From assembly GCA_024195585.1 (NCBI GenBank), contig SWBL01000249.1:1-64000 (forward strand): a stretch of 64,000 nt of DNA. The letters run 5' to 3'. This document shows, piece after piece, positions 21,246 to 30,785 of this stretch. This stretch comes from Aureobasidium sp. EXF-3400. Taxonomy: Eukaryota > Ascomycota > Dothideomycetes > Dothideales > Saccotheciaceae. The translations under genes and the position numbers were made by a program. Below the pieces are notes generated by a model that was given only the letters and a program-made list of their open reading frames with translations, had not been told where the DNA came from and made no database searches. Numbering within the stretch: the stretch's first letter is position 1; each line of letters starts with the position of its first letter.

Positions 21246-23537
21246 ATGGCCATGGATGAAACAACAACCCTCCACACGTCTGCCTCTAAAAGCGACCTCA
21301 AGCGCGATTCTGGCATCGCAAAACCCACCGCCAGCAATGTCGCTGCTTCTAAACTGACTCTTGCCCCGAGTGCGAGCGTGCCGTCGATCATTGTCCACGA
21401 TGCCATCGCCGCTTCGACCAAATCCAAACAAAGTCCTCCTTCCCTTTTGCGACCCAAGTCCAAGCCCGTCGACGAAGACAGCGACGCCGACCTCGACCAT
21501 CAGCCACTCTCGACCAATTCCCATTCTCGCATCCGCTCTTTTCACCCCATAGACATGGACATCCCTACCACCACCGACGACTTTGCCGACCTCACGTCGC
21601 CCGACTCGCTCAAGTTTTCGACACGCGGTAGCATCCTGTTGAATTCGAAGAAACTGGCAAAGATGATGCGAGCCCATGACGGCGATATGACCGATGGCGA
21701 TGTCACCGACAACGACTTCCACACGGCTCCTAATTCGCCCACTTTCTCACCGCCCATGCAAGCCCCGCCGTCTCCCCCACTGTCGCCCACTCCGTCATCC
21801 CCGAAACAAAATCCGAAGCGCCTGACAGCTGGCCCTCGCGTTCCGAGCGTACACATGCTGAATGCCGTTCTTGATGGTCGTCGCGTGCTGTCGGCTGAAG
21901 AGAGGACCTTCTCGCAAAAAGTGAGGTCCATGTACAAGTATGGCGACGAGAGGGCTGCTGAATGGACCGCCGCTGGCGATATCCAACGAGAAGACACTCC
22001 CGAACCACCTACTCCTTCGCGCTCCCTTACCAACCCTCGCCGAAGGCCCGTCACCAGTCGAAGTGCGAGGCCCATGGATTTCCACGATCGCTTCAGCTTT
22101 ATTCAGAATGAGCACGAATGTGCTGGTGGTGTTGAAGACTGGGAAGATCTCTCTGGCAAAGATGTTGATCGCTATGGCTTCATCAACCCGACCAAATTCA
22201 TCTCTACCGAAGGTTCGCAAACTTCATCTGTGAAGCCTAGTCTTCAGCGTGTCACCACATCACTTCAGCTCTTATCCAGCAGTCCGCGCAGGCGCAGAGG
22301 CTTGATTAGAGGTCCTTCTAATGCCAGATCCTCGCGCTCTCTACCGCCTCCTACTCGCACCAACACTCGCACCACCGTCGCTTCGTCTCCCTCTGCCCAT
22401 GCTGCCTCCGTATACTCCTTCCAATCCAGCCATTCACAACATCGTTCTCACAACCCTTTCCGATCTCGCGACCGCCGTTTGCTTGATGAAGCGAGCGATA
22501 TGCTCACATTGCCCGCCTGTCTCGATAATCTCGCCGAAGAGGATGCGCATGAAACCTTCTTGAGAAGGCGCGAAGTCCAACGCGAGGAAAAGTGGCGGAG
22601 GATGGCTCGTCTGATGCCCCATGGCGCAAGAGGAGGCGGTATGAATTTCGAATTCGATGTCACGGATCCGAAACTTGTGGCGCGCACTTGGAAGGGTGTG
22701 CCTGACAAATGGCGCGCAACCGCATGGCATGCATTCTTGTCTGCATCCGCCAAGCGCAGAGGAGGGTGTCAGACTGACGAAGAGCTTATCGAGATCTTCC
22801 ACGAACTGCAGGAAGAAAGCTCTGCCGATGATGTACAGATTGATGTCGATGTTCCTAGAACGATCAGCATGCACATCATGTTCCGTCGCAGGTACCGAGG
22901 TGGCCAGCGCCTACTGTTTCGTGTCCTCCACGCCATCTCTGTACACTTCCCTTCCACTGGATACGTCCAAGGCATGGCTTCGCTAGCCGCGACTTTACTC
23001 TGCTACTACGATGAAGAACACACTTTCATTATGCTCGTACGCATGTGGGAGCTGCGCGGACTCAAAGTACTCTACGAACATGGCTTTTCAGGTCTCATGA
23101 CAACGCTCAAGGAGTTTGAGACCGACTGGCTGGCTAATGACCAAGACCTCAAGGCCAAACTTGACGACTTTGGCATCGACGCCATGACATATGGTACCAA
23201 ATGGTATCTCACACTCTTCAACCTCAGCATGCCCTTTCCAGCACAGCTACGCGTCTGGGACGTGTTTATGCTGTTGGGCGATGCTGATTTCCCTGGCAAT
23301 CCACCACCTACTCGTGAAAGCAAATCTACTTTCGATGGCGCCGATCTTAGTGTTCTGCACGCCACCAGTGCTGCATTGGTCGATGCCACTAAGTCTCTCA
23401 TTGTCGAAGGCGACTTCGAGAACGCAATGAAGGTGCTCACTAGTTGGGTACCAGTGCGAGACGAAGACATGCTGATGCGTGTCGCAAAAGCCGAGTGGAA
23501 GATCCACATGAAGAACCGGAGACACGCCTCTGCTTGA
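21246..23537 (+). CDS. TBC-domain Rab GTPase-activating protein
   Basis: A single exon of 763 residues; a second ATG lies two codons in. The first 400 residues are low-complexity and rich in Ser, Pro and Thr. The TBC domain starts near residue 478 (LVARTWKGVPDKWRATAW). Both catalytic fingers are intact: the arginine finger R538 in DVDVPRT, and the glutamine finger Q575 in GYVQGM. Later blocks include YGTKWYLTLF and LRVWDVFMLLG. TBC proteins speed GTP hydrolysis on Rab proteins in vesicle traffic. The Rab partner cannot be told from sequence. The overall build resembles fungal TBC proteins with long disordered N-termini. Confidence 0.93.
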   Translation: MAMDETTTLHTSASKSDLKRDSGIAKPTASNVAASKLTLAPSASVPSIIVHDAIAASTKSKQSPPSLLRPKSKPVDEDSDADLDHQPLSTNSHSRIRSFHPIDMDIPTTTDDFADLTSPDSLKFSTRGSILLNSKKLAKMMRAHDGDMTDGDVTDNDFHTAPNSPTFSPPMQAPPSPPLSPTPSSPKQNPKRLTAGPRVPSVHMLNAVLDGRRVLSAEERTFSQKVRSMYKYGDERAAEWTAAGDIQREDTPEPPTPSRSLTNPRRRPVTSRSARPMDFHDRFSFIQNEHECAGGVEDWEDLSGKDVDRYGFINPTKFISTEGSQTSSVKPSLQRVTTSLQLLSSSPRRRRGLIRGPSNARSSRSLPPPTRTNTRTTVASSPSAHAASVYSFQSSHSQHRSHNPFRSRDRRLLDEASDMLTLPACLDNLAEEDAHETFLRRREVQREEKWRRMARLMPHGARGGGMNFEFDVTDPKLVARTWKGVPDKWRATAWHAFLSASAKRRGGCQTDEELIEIFHELQEESSADDVQIDVDVPRTISMHIMFRRRYRGGQRLLFRVLHAISVHFPSTGYVQGMASLAATLLCYYDEEHTFIMLVRMWELRGLKVLYEHGFSGLMTTLKEFETDWLANDQDLKAKLDDFGIDAMTYGTKWYLTLFNLSMPFPAQLRVWDVFMLLGDADFPGNPPPTRESKSTFDGADLSVLHATSAALVDATKSLIVEGDFENAMKVLTSWVPVRDEDMLMRVAKAEWKIHMKNRRHASA

Positions 23538-24887
23538 TCTCACTCCCTGACTACTTTTTCTGAAAAGTCCCGTTTGTTTTCGATTCCGTCTTTTTGCCTT
23601 TCCTCCATATACCCCCTTCGCGACGCATAGAGAGCGTCGCGTTCCTTGCTATACCTCTCCTTTTTCTCTTGTCAACCACCTACAGATACCTACTTACGCA
23701 TCCTGCGCATCTCTTTTTGCATTGATCTTTCTCTTTTGTTTTTCGGAATCCATGTTCTATATGGGTAGAACTTCCGTCTCTCTTGTCTTTTCTTATCAGC
23801 GACAACCCCGTGGCGGTGTATTATTTGTCCTTTTTGGTTTTCGGTTCTGTAATGTTAGTATTTGGGCATTATTGCAGAGAGGACTTTTTTGGCGGTTTAG
23901 GGATTGATTGGGTTGTTTTCTGGAGATATACCCCCTTTCGAGTGTTTTCTTTTTTCTTTCGAATCTGAGGAATTGTATTGACCATTCGGAATCTTGATTG
24001 TTCTCTGTGCTTGTGACTTCTGTTCTTGCCGAGTCGTTTGATTGTGTCTTTGGTCTTGATTGGATTCTGTCTGAGCAGGTCTGGCTTTGGAGCGCTTCGA
24101 GCGCCTTGTCCCAGGCATTTTGCAAGTTTTTGGCCCAAGCGAGACAAGACAAGAACTCCCAACCTCCTCTGCCTCTTGGCCACTTTCACCGGTCTTGACA
24201 GTTGCACACAACGAGTTGGTTATTCCATACACTTTGTGATGCTAGAATTGGTTTCTAGAATATCTGTCCGACATCTTCGACTGTAAAGATGCAAGACTTT
24301 GACACAGGTAAACATTTCATTCGACTGAAAAGCAGTGCGAGTAACAGTGATTGATGCACATCCTTTTTCCTTGACCGTGCCACTGGTGCTCTCCCAGCCC
24401 AACCACCTCATATTCTTGACCTTGTTTTTTCTTTGTTCCTGCAGGGCTTAGTAGGTTGCGTGATTGCACTCGTAGTGCATGGATTTGTATCTGCATTCTC
24501 TTTCTTTTCTCTTCTTTCCCATATACAAATCTTTCCGCTTTTGTTTCGCGTCGTTGGGGCAATAATTGGGCTGCAGTGCATTTTGTTATTCGGGTATCAT
24601 TTATCTGGGACATCACTATTCGAGCATCTTGGACATTTCGCGTCAAAAACACTTTCACTATCAAAGAACCAAGGCAAACAAGCACTGAGCAAACCATCGT
24701 CACGATCTCGACTTTTTCAAGATTTGGGGATTTCGTGGAGTGTGGACTCGAAGTTGACTTTACTTGTTCGCCGCCTTCCCTTGCAAACATCGCAGACTTG
24801 GAAAATAGTCCACAAACCTGCGGCTCAAAACGAACAAGATTATCAAAACGCACACACATACCACCAACCAAATCCCACACAAAAATA
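23538..24887. other. Intergenic region, T-rich on the plus strand
   Basis: 1350 bases between the TBC stop and the GPI-protein start. The first half is rich in T on the plus strand, as in 3' regions. Open frames on both strands (for example 24317-24991 minus, 24433-24888 plus) are mutual shadows without family resemblance. Confidence 0.6.
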
Positions 24888-25553
24888 ATGACTCGCCGGT
24901 TCTTCTTTCTCGCCACCTTTTTGTTTCTCACAACTTGTCTCGCCCAAAGCCTCAATAATGTCACCTCAGACCAAACCCTCAATGTTGTCACCTCGGATCA
25001 AACCCTCACCCCACGCTCCAACTCTTACGGCTGGTCCCCCGCCGTGCTTCTCCAATCCTCTAGCGGAATCTGCCCTCTCTACGCATTCATAAACTGCCAA
25101 TCCATCAGCGGGCCAAACTATTGCTGTGGATCAAACACCTACTGCGCGTACGGAGGTCCGGAAAACCACATTGGTTGCTGTGCAGACAATGCTGTTTGCG
25201 AAGGTGAACCAGAGGTTCCGTATACGACTGTGTATGTACCTAGTGCCACGGCGACGACGTGGTGGACAGCCTCGGGAGGAGTAACGCAGACGGGATTGGT
25301 GGGGCCTGTGCAGACTGTTACGACGACCACTACGGCGACGAACACGGAGTATGTGACGGGTGCGCCGAAGAGTATTTGCAGTACTCTGTATGCGAAAGGG
25401 GATAACTTGCCTACCACGGCTGCGGCGCCTTGTGGGCTTGTGCTTGTGTTGAATGGAGCGCCAGGCAGAGGTGGAGATGGAGTTGGTCTTGCTGCTGGAC
25501 TTGCTTTGATCAATGGGCTTGTGGCTGCTTTGGGCTGGACGGGGTTGTTGTGA
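24888..25553 (+). CDS. Secreted cysteine-rich protein with a putative GPI anchor
   Basis: 221 residues from the ATG at 24888; the frame is open far upstream, but this ATG directly begins a signal peptide (MTRRFFFLATFLFLTTCLAQ). A short direct repeat (NNVTSDQTL, NVVTSDQTL) follows. A compact region at about residues 62-105 has eight Cys, including CCG and CCADN, recalling small cell-wall cysteine folds. A Thr-rich stretch follows, then a C-terminal hydrophobic tail (VGLAAGLALINGLVAALGW) preceded by small residues, as in GPI signals. This suggests a plasma-membrane or wall protein; no function can be assigned. Proteins of this layout are common and fast-evolving in filamentous ascomycetes. Confidence 0.75.
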   Translation: MTRRFFFLATFLFLTTCLAQSLNNVTSDQTLNVVTSDQTLTPRSNSYGWSPAVLLQSSSGICPLYAFINCQSISGPNYCCGSNTYCAYGGPENHIGCCADNAVCEGEPEVPYTTVYVPSATATTWWTASGGVTQTGLVGPVQTVTTTTTATNTEYVTGAPKSICSTLYAKGDNLPTTAAAPCGLVLVLNGAPGRGGDGVGLAAGLALINGLVAALGWTGLL

Positions 25554-26096
25554 TGATTTCCCCTCTTCGTACTCGGTAGATACAATCTCATTGCCTCCTG
25601 CAAGCGCCTTGATGCTATTGAGATGGAGGCTGCATGCAAGATTCTCGCGGTTATTATCCAGCCGAGAGTTTTGGCTTACACTGCATTCGCTCTCGGAAAA
25701 GAATTCCACATTCTGAAATCACATATGTTTGTGCTGAGGTTGTATAATTCAGAGCTACGACCACAATAGTGTTCGCCAGGCTGAACGCATTGCCGTTTCT
25801 ACTTGTATATCTTGCTGATGAGAAAAAATTCATACTGCTTGTGCCAAACATGCCAGACTTCTTTGCATTACGAACGATCTATGTAAGCCTTTGATTCCGT
25901 GGAAGTATCAGGCAGGTGGTTTGGCATAGCTATCCTTATCCGCTCATCTTAGAGTATTTAGATGGGAAGGATCACTGGGATTAGGCCCTGGCATCTCGGA
26001 CACCGCCCACTGCGATATCTTGGTGTATTGGACTGCATCCAGACCATATCTAGGCACGTCCTCAGTCCACATCGTCGTGTTGAAGTAACTATAAAT
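25554..26096. other. Convergent intergenic region
   Basis: This is between the stop of the GPI protein (plus) and the stop of the HExxH gene (minus). No gene is seen. Confidence 0.6.
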
Positions 26097-27479
26097 CTAT
26101 TGTTGCGCCAACGGATAATAGACACAAGGCGACTCGAAATCCTTCTTAGAGCCTTTGACCAAATGTCTCTTGCTTGCATCACCGGGCATAGCCCACTGAT
26201 GAGGCTTTTCGGTGAAATGAATGCCGAAAGGTGCATATACACTTACTCGCATCAATTGCTCTGGGTCCCCTCTTCTCAGGTCGGTGAAGTTGCTGCCATG
26301 AGCGACTGCTCCAAAGACATGGCGTTCCATAGCCCAACCGAACTCGCCGTCTCGAGAGTCTCCAACCCAGGGCTCCGTAGGCAAGTCGAGATCTGGGATT
26401 GCAAAGTATGCGAAACAAAAGGCGTGGGCAAATTCGTGTAGCAAAATGCCTGCGAACAATACAGTGGTGCGCAATTGGGCTGATTCGAGATTGTTCGAGA
26501 GCCCTGAAGGCTTGCGGCTAGTCGGTACACCGGCTTTGGCGAGTATGCCGTTGAAGAAGTCTTGATATTCGCTGGTTTCGTCTTTACTCTGATACTGCAT
26601 CAAAGCTTCGCAGTATACGCGGGACATGGAGATCTTAGTCCGGTAAGTATGACTAAGTGAATCGTCAGTAGTGGTCTTGAATAACATCACGGTTGGAACT
26701 TGCGGGCCCGAGGCGAAGGCTTTGAGTGCACCTGTCTTGCCGAAAGCAGGGATAGCAGCCATTTTCGCAGTATCTTCCCACTGGAAACTGGTCCATTGTC
26801 GCATATCACAGATCTTGTGGAAGGTTGATAGCTGCTCGGCCTCCGTCAGCGTGATTGGAACTTGAAACTTCCTACACGTCTTGAAATTTGGGTCCTGGAA
26901 AGTGATATGGTCTGAAGTGTTCAAGAGGGCATGAAAGAGACATAGTGTAGTAGGGTCGTCGAGCAACGCACTCGCTAGAAGAAAAGCTGGTCTGAGAGTG
27001 TCGTATTCGGAGTCGGTAATGTTGCGCCACATGTCTTTTCTGAATATCGGGTGGATGGGATCGTCTCGCCAACCTGAAGGCCTCTTGTCGAAGAATCGAC
27101 CTTTGGGGTCCCCGAATGCGTTTCGAACATCCACCTCAAGATTGATGAATCCAGCTTTCTCTAGAACTTGAAGACCCCACTTCGTAGTTATCGGATCCCA
27201 GGATACCCATTGGTTTGCAGGGCCCAGCATATATTGAACATCCCAATCGTCTGCGGAAAACTTGCCATTCCGTGTTGGATCACTGAAGTTGAACATGCGG
27301 GTTTCAAACCCTTCTCCCCAAAGGTCGTCTCTCGCACCAAAGTGATACGCATGTCTTGCCCAATCTGGATGTTGTCCGTTGCTGAGCTTGTCCGGCAAGG
27401 GAGGTGGATACAGGACACCATAGGGAAGAATTGGTGGCGAGGGCTCAACACCGCTCATCTCGATGTCTGCGTCGCCCAT
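26097..27479 (-). CDS. Putative zinc metallopeptidase-like protein, HExxH family A (uncharacterised)
   Basis: The reading frame gives 460 residues from the ATG at 27479 (MGDADIEMSG). A likely in-frame intron of 51 bases at 26196-26246 (GTAAGT...CATCAG) would shorten it to 443 residues; the paralogue at 43 kb has an intron at the corresponding place. The zinc motif is HEFAH with H348, E349 and H352 in LLHEFAHAFCFAYF. About 35 residues later EFGWAMERH offers a Glu as third ligand, as in gluzincins. The region HPIFRKDMWR and a helical block (LRPAFLLASALL) are shared with the second copy. There is no signal peptide, so it is probably intracellular. Peptidase activity is an inference; no named family is recognised. 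Confidence 0.7.
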   Translation of the reverse strand: MGDADIEMSGVEPSPPILPYGVLYPPPLPDKLSNGQHPDWARHAYHFGARDDLWGEGFETRMFNFSDPTRNGKFSADDWDVQYMLGPANQWVSWDPITTKWGLQVLEKAGFINLEVDVRNAFGDPKGRFFDKRPSGWRDDPIHPIFRKDMWRNITDSEYDTLRPAFLLASALLDDPTTLCLFHALLNTSDHITFQDPNFKTCRKFQVPITLTEAEQLSTFHKICDMRQWTSFQWEDTAKMAAIPAFGKTGALKAFASGPQVPTVMLFKTTTDDSLSHTYRTKISMSRVYCEALMQYQSKDETSEYQDFFNGILAKAGVPTSRKPSGLSNNLESAQLRTTVLFAGILLHEFAHAFCFAYFAIPDLDLPTEPWVGDSRDGEFGWAMERHVFGAVAHGSNFTDLRRGDPEQLMRVSVYAPFGIHFTEKPHQWAMPGDASKRHLVKGSKKDFESPCVYYPLAQQ

Positions 27480-28257
27480 TCTGTCGTTGTTTTGAAGTGC
27501 TATAGTCAAGACACAATAGTGTTGAGTTCGGTCATAAGAACAATGGAAGGAAAGCTTGCTCTTGTACCAGAGCGAGTTCGACCGGATGCGGGTGGGTAAC
27601 AGCACAAAGAAACAAGACTTGAGGTTCTGCTCCATGAAAGCGGCCGACAGCAAATTGAATGAAAACCGAGCCATCGCTGAGTCGTTTCCTCGCCAGTCGA
27701 TGTCATCGCGAGGTGATGGTTGAATGTTGGCGGCTTGGGATATGGGCGGTGGAATGCAGTTGTGCTTGTCGGTCCGAGGTCTGCAGTTCTATTGTTCAAT
27801 GATGGTTGCACCCTAATTCAGTGTAGTAGACAACGTTGATGATGTGAATATGGTGGTCAACAGAACTGGCTTTGTAGATGAGCTTCGTGCCTTCCGAGTT
27901 ACCCTGCTTGTGGAAAAGCTTGCGCGATTGATCGTTTTGGGAGGAAGTTGCTTCTGAGAATTCTGTACCTGCTCTGTAAGTTTGACTATGTTTAAGTCCA
28001 AATCGCGACACCACTACACATGCTATGCAAGATTCAAGAATGTTACAGAACGCATGAAAATCGAGATTTTATTGATCTGTAACCGTCTAGTAGGAGCAAA
28101 GAGCGTTCAAGATGTAAGTAGGGGTATGTTGTGAAAGAACCAGGTGACCTCTCCTATGAGGCCCAAAATATGTACAGTTCAAGAAGCAAAGACGCTAAAA
28201 CTCCGGTAATGCAAAAAGTTCATGGTCGTCTAGGAGCGAGGGTTCGAGCGAAAAATC
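27480..28257. other. Intergenic region between the HExxH gene A start and ISA1 stop
   Basis: About 780 bases. The HExxH frame stays open upstream to 27674 but begins there with non-conserved sequence, so I treat that part as leader. No other gene is seen. Confidence 0.55.
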
Positions 28258-29048
28258 TTAGGAGATGCTGAAGGACTCTCCGCAACCACATTGTTCAGCT
28301 AGAAGTTTTGTTAGCATTCTGATAGTCGGCTGATGACTCTGCGGATCAACTCACTGATATTGGGGTTCTTGAAAATGAAACGCTCGTTCAGCTTGTCCTC
28401 GAGCCAGTCCATCTCTGAACCAATAATGCTGAACAAAGCCTTGGAGTCGATCAGAACCTTGACGCCATCTTGCTCGACTGTCTCGTCGAATGATCCAGCC
28501 TTGTCCACGTATTCAAGATGATACGCCAGTCCTGAGCAACCTCTGTTACGAACGCCGACACGGACTAGCTTTGCCTCGGGTTGCTCAAGTAGCTCGCGCA
28601 GGTGCGTTACAGCGGCAGGCGATAGTGTGATGGCGGCCTTGCGAGGGCGCAGCTTGCTCTTTCTTTGAGGCTTGGCAGTAGCAGATGTGGTCGCTGAGGA
28701 TGTGTTTGCGGTTGAAGACTTTTGAGCTTCTTGCTCAGGAATGCTGACGGGTTGGTCTGCTGCAGGAGATGGCTTCGACTGGCGCGATGAGGTAGATGGA
28801 AGCGGAGGAAGGCCAGCGATAGAAGTTTCGGGTACACCAGCATTTCGTGGCGAGGGCATAGGGTCCAGTGAGTAAGGACGGTAGGCAGTAGCGGTCTGCA
28901 AGTTTCGTCGCGATGAGAAGCGAAGTGCAGGCTGTGATGTGCGGAAGGCAGGACGCAAACATTGCTGGCATTGAGCACGAGGGGCACCGCCAGCGGCGAA
29001 TCGGAACATGCTTGTCGGGAACGACAATGTGGCGCGAGGCAGAGACAT
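28258..29048 (-). CDS. ISA1: Mitochondrial iron-sulfur cluster assembly protein ISA1 (A-type scaffold)
   Basis: Predicted exons are 28355-29048 and 28258-28298 (244 residues). The 56-base intron at 28299-28354 splits the codon that joins NPNI to TEQCGCGESF. The ATG at 29048 starts a Ser/Arg/Ala-rich presequence of about 60 residues. After a low-complexity linker the A-type domain begins (AITLSPAAVTHLRELL). The three conserved cysteines are present: one in RNRGCSGLAYHL, and two in the last exon as QCGCGESF. Isa1 with Isa2 and Iba57 matures 4Fe-4S proteins in the mitochondrial matrix. Missing the tiny last exon would remove two of the three ligands. Confidence 0.95.
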
Positions 29049-29393
29049 GGCTGGTGTGATGTGTATACGAGGTATAGAGACAGCCAGATAATGTGTCGAG
29101 TGAGAGGTTGGTTGGATGAGTCGTAGGCAATAGTGAGGTGTTATGAGTCGAAGAGTGATGATTGTGTCTTTGTCAGAACGACAAGCACGGGCAAAGCGGG
29201 ACCTCGAAAAGCTATGATCGCATCCACTGCTTCGGCCAATCACAGTCACTGCTTTGTAAACCAAGGTAGCCAAGCCTCGGACTTTTATGTGCCGACACGC
29301 TTCTTCGCTTGAACTTTGTCACATATCGAGGATGCAACCAAAATATTATCATGGCAATCTATCTGCTATACGAGTATAATACAAGCGTAAGGC
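29049..29393. other. Intergenic region between ISA1 start and GH43 stop
   Basis: 345 bases, both flanking genes on the minus strand. Nothing notable is seen. Confidence 0.6.
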
Positions 29394-30518
29394 TCAAATT
29401 TGTCCCGAGGGCACTGCGTAAGGTCCATAACCGGGTCTCGGGAACTTGGGCGACCCATCAGCGTTCCACGTGAATTGCTGTGTTCTAATCGTTCTGGCAC
29501 TCCATCCATTCGTAGGATCTCTCATGCCATGATACACAATCCAGTCCTGAGTACCATCAGGGCTCTTAGTGAAACTGGCATGTCCCACTCCATAGGCTTC
29601 TTCCTTGGGGTTTTGGTAGAAGACACAGCCTTCATTGTTTTTGCGCCAGTCTGAGGGGTTCATCGGATCATCACCAACAAGCTCTAGTTGACCCAGACAG
29701 TAGTTGCGGTTGTCAGATCGAGCAGCACTGTAGATCACAAATTGTTGACCCGTAGTGGGATTGGTGAGTTGTTGTGGTCCTTCGTTCGATGAGAGACGGT
29801 AATTCCAAGGTCGTCCATAAGGTGTCTTCTCCCACGGGTTATCTGGAACGCTGATGATCTGGCGTTCTGTGAAGTTGCTCTCTACAGTCCAAGGATCAGA
29901 CATCTTGGTAATACAGAGATTTGATGGCCAGGCATCGTATGCACGGTACCAACAACTGTAGATGTGATACAGACCAGAGTCATGCTGAAAGTAGGTACCG
30001 TCGATGGCGAATTGATCATAAGTGTTGAGCTGAGACTTCAGAGTATAGGTTGAGTCCCAAGGATCAGAAGATGAGCCTTCAAGGACATACATGCGATGAT
30101 GCACTGCAGGACAGTTGTAGTCGCACCACATATCGACCTCGGGTGAAGGAGTATCATAGGACGGGTCCGCAGTAAAAATGACGTACCAGGAGTTGTCGAT
30201 CTGATGCAATTCAGGTGCCCACAGGTCAGTTGAATAATTCATGCCCGGAGGTGGGCTGAAAGCCAGTTTGACGTCGGCATTGTTCCAATCGGTCAAGACG
30301 GAGCTGCGGAGTATAGTAATGTTGGTATTGGTCGTATACGTGAGGTAATAATAGTCTCCATGACGAATCACCCATGGGTCTGCGCCCACTTGATCGAGGA
30401 TGGGGTTTGTGTATGTAGATGCATTAGGAGCAGAAGTGCCATTAGTGACATTGTAGTACTGGGCAGAGACAAACGAGGTCAAAAGACCCAACGAGGGAAG
30501 GGCAGAGAGGAAGAACAT
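29394..30518 (-). CDS. Secreted glycoside hydrolase family 43 (arabinanase/arabinofuranosidase-like)
   Basis: A single exon of 374 residues from the ATG at 30518. A signal peptide ends near residue 19 (VSA-QYYN). The five-bladed propeller catalytic triad is visible: base D47 in GADPWV, pKa-modulating D173 in AIDGTYF, and acid E246 in NEGPQ. Other landmarks are DLWAPELH and VYHGMRDP. This layout fits secreted GH43 enzymes that release arabinose from pectic arabinan or arabinoxylan; the exact substrate cannot be told. Several N-glycosylation sequons are present. It suggests a plant-associated or saprobic lifestyle. It is divergent from the RED/IK gene, with 267 bases between starts. Confidence 0.9.
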   Translation of the reverse strand: MFFLSALPSLGLLTSFVSAQYYNVTNGTSAPNASTYTNPILDQVGADPWVIRHGDYYYLTYTTNTNITILRSSVLTDWNNADVKLAFSPPPGMNYSTDLWAPELHQIDNSWYVIFTADPSYDTPSPEVDMWCDYNCPAVHHRMYVLEGSSSDPWDSTYTLKSQLNTYDQFAIDGTYFQHDSGLYHIYSCWYRAYDAWPSNLCITKMSDPWTVESNFTERQIISVPDNPWEKTPYGRPWNYRLSSNEGPQQLTNPTTGQQFVIYSAARSDNRNYCLGQLELVGDDPMNPSDWRKNNEGCVFYQNPKEEAYGVGHASFTKSPDGTQDWIVYHGMRDPTNGWSARTIRTQQFTWNADGSPKFPRPGYGPYAVPSGQI

Positions 30519-30785
30519 GTCGCTTTGTAAAGAGAAAAAATAAAGACGGACATGTCGAAGACTTTATTTATACCTACCTTTTACGATCGACAAGAAGACG
30601 AGCAGCCAAGGAAGGAGCGATGGCAGGGTTGCATGCATCTTTGAACCATCATCCCCGCCTTTTGTTCGCACTCCCCGCAAACCGAAAGAGGCAGCCACGC
30701 GATTTCGGCTTGTTGTTGACCGAATTTAGCCGCTGACTTTTGATTATTGCGCCTCTAAATCTGTCTTCGCGACGACAAGACCAAA

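Noticed and set aside
24317..24991. 224-codon minus-strand open frame opposite the GPI protein leader
   Set aside because: Overlaps the start of a gene with a clear signal peptide on the other strand; no domain.
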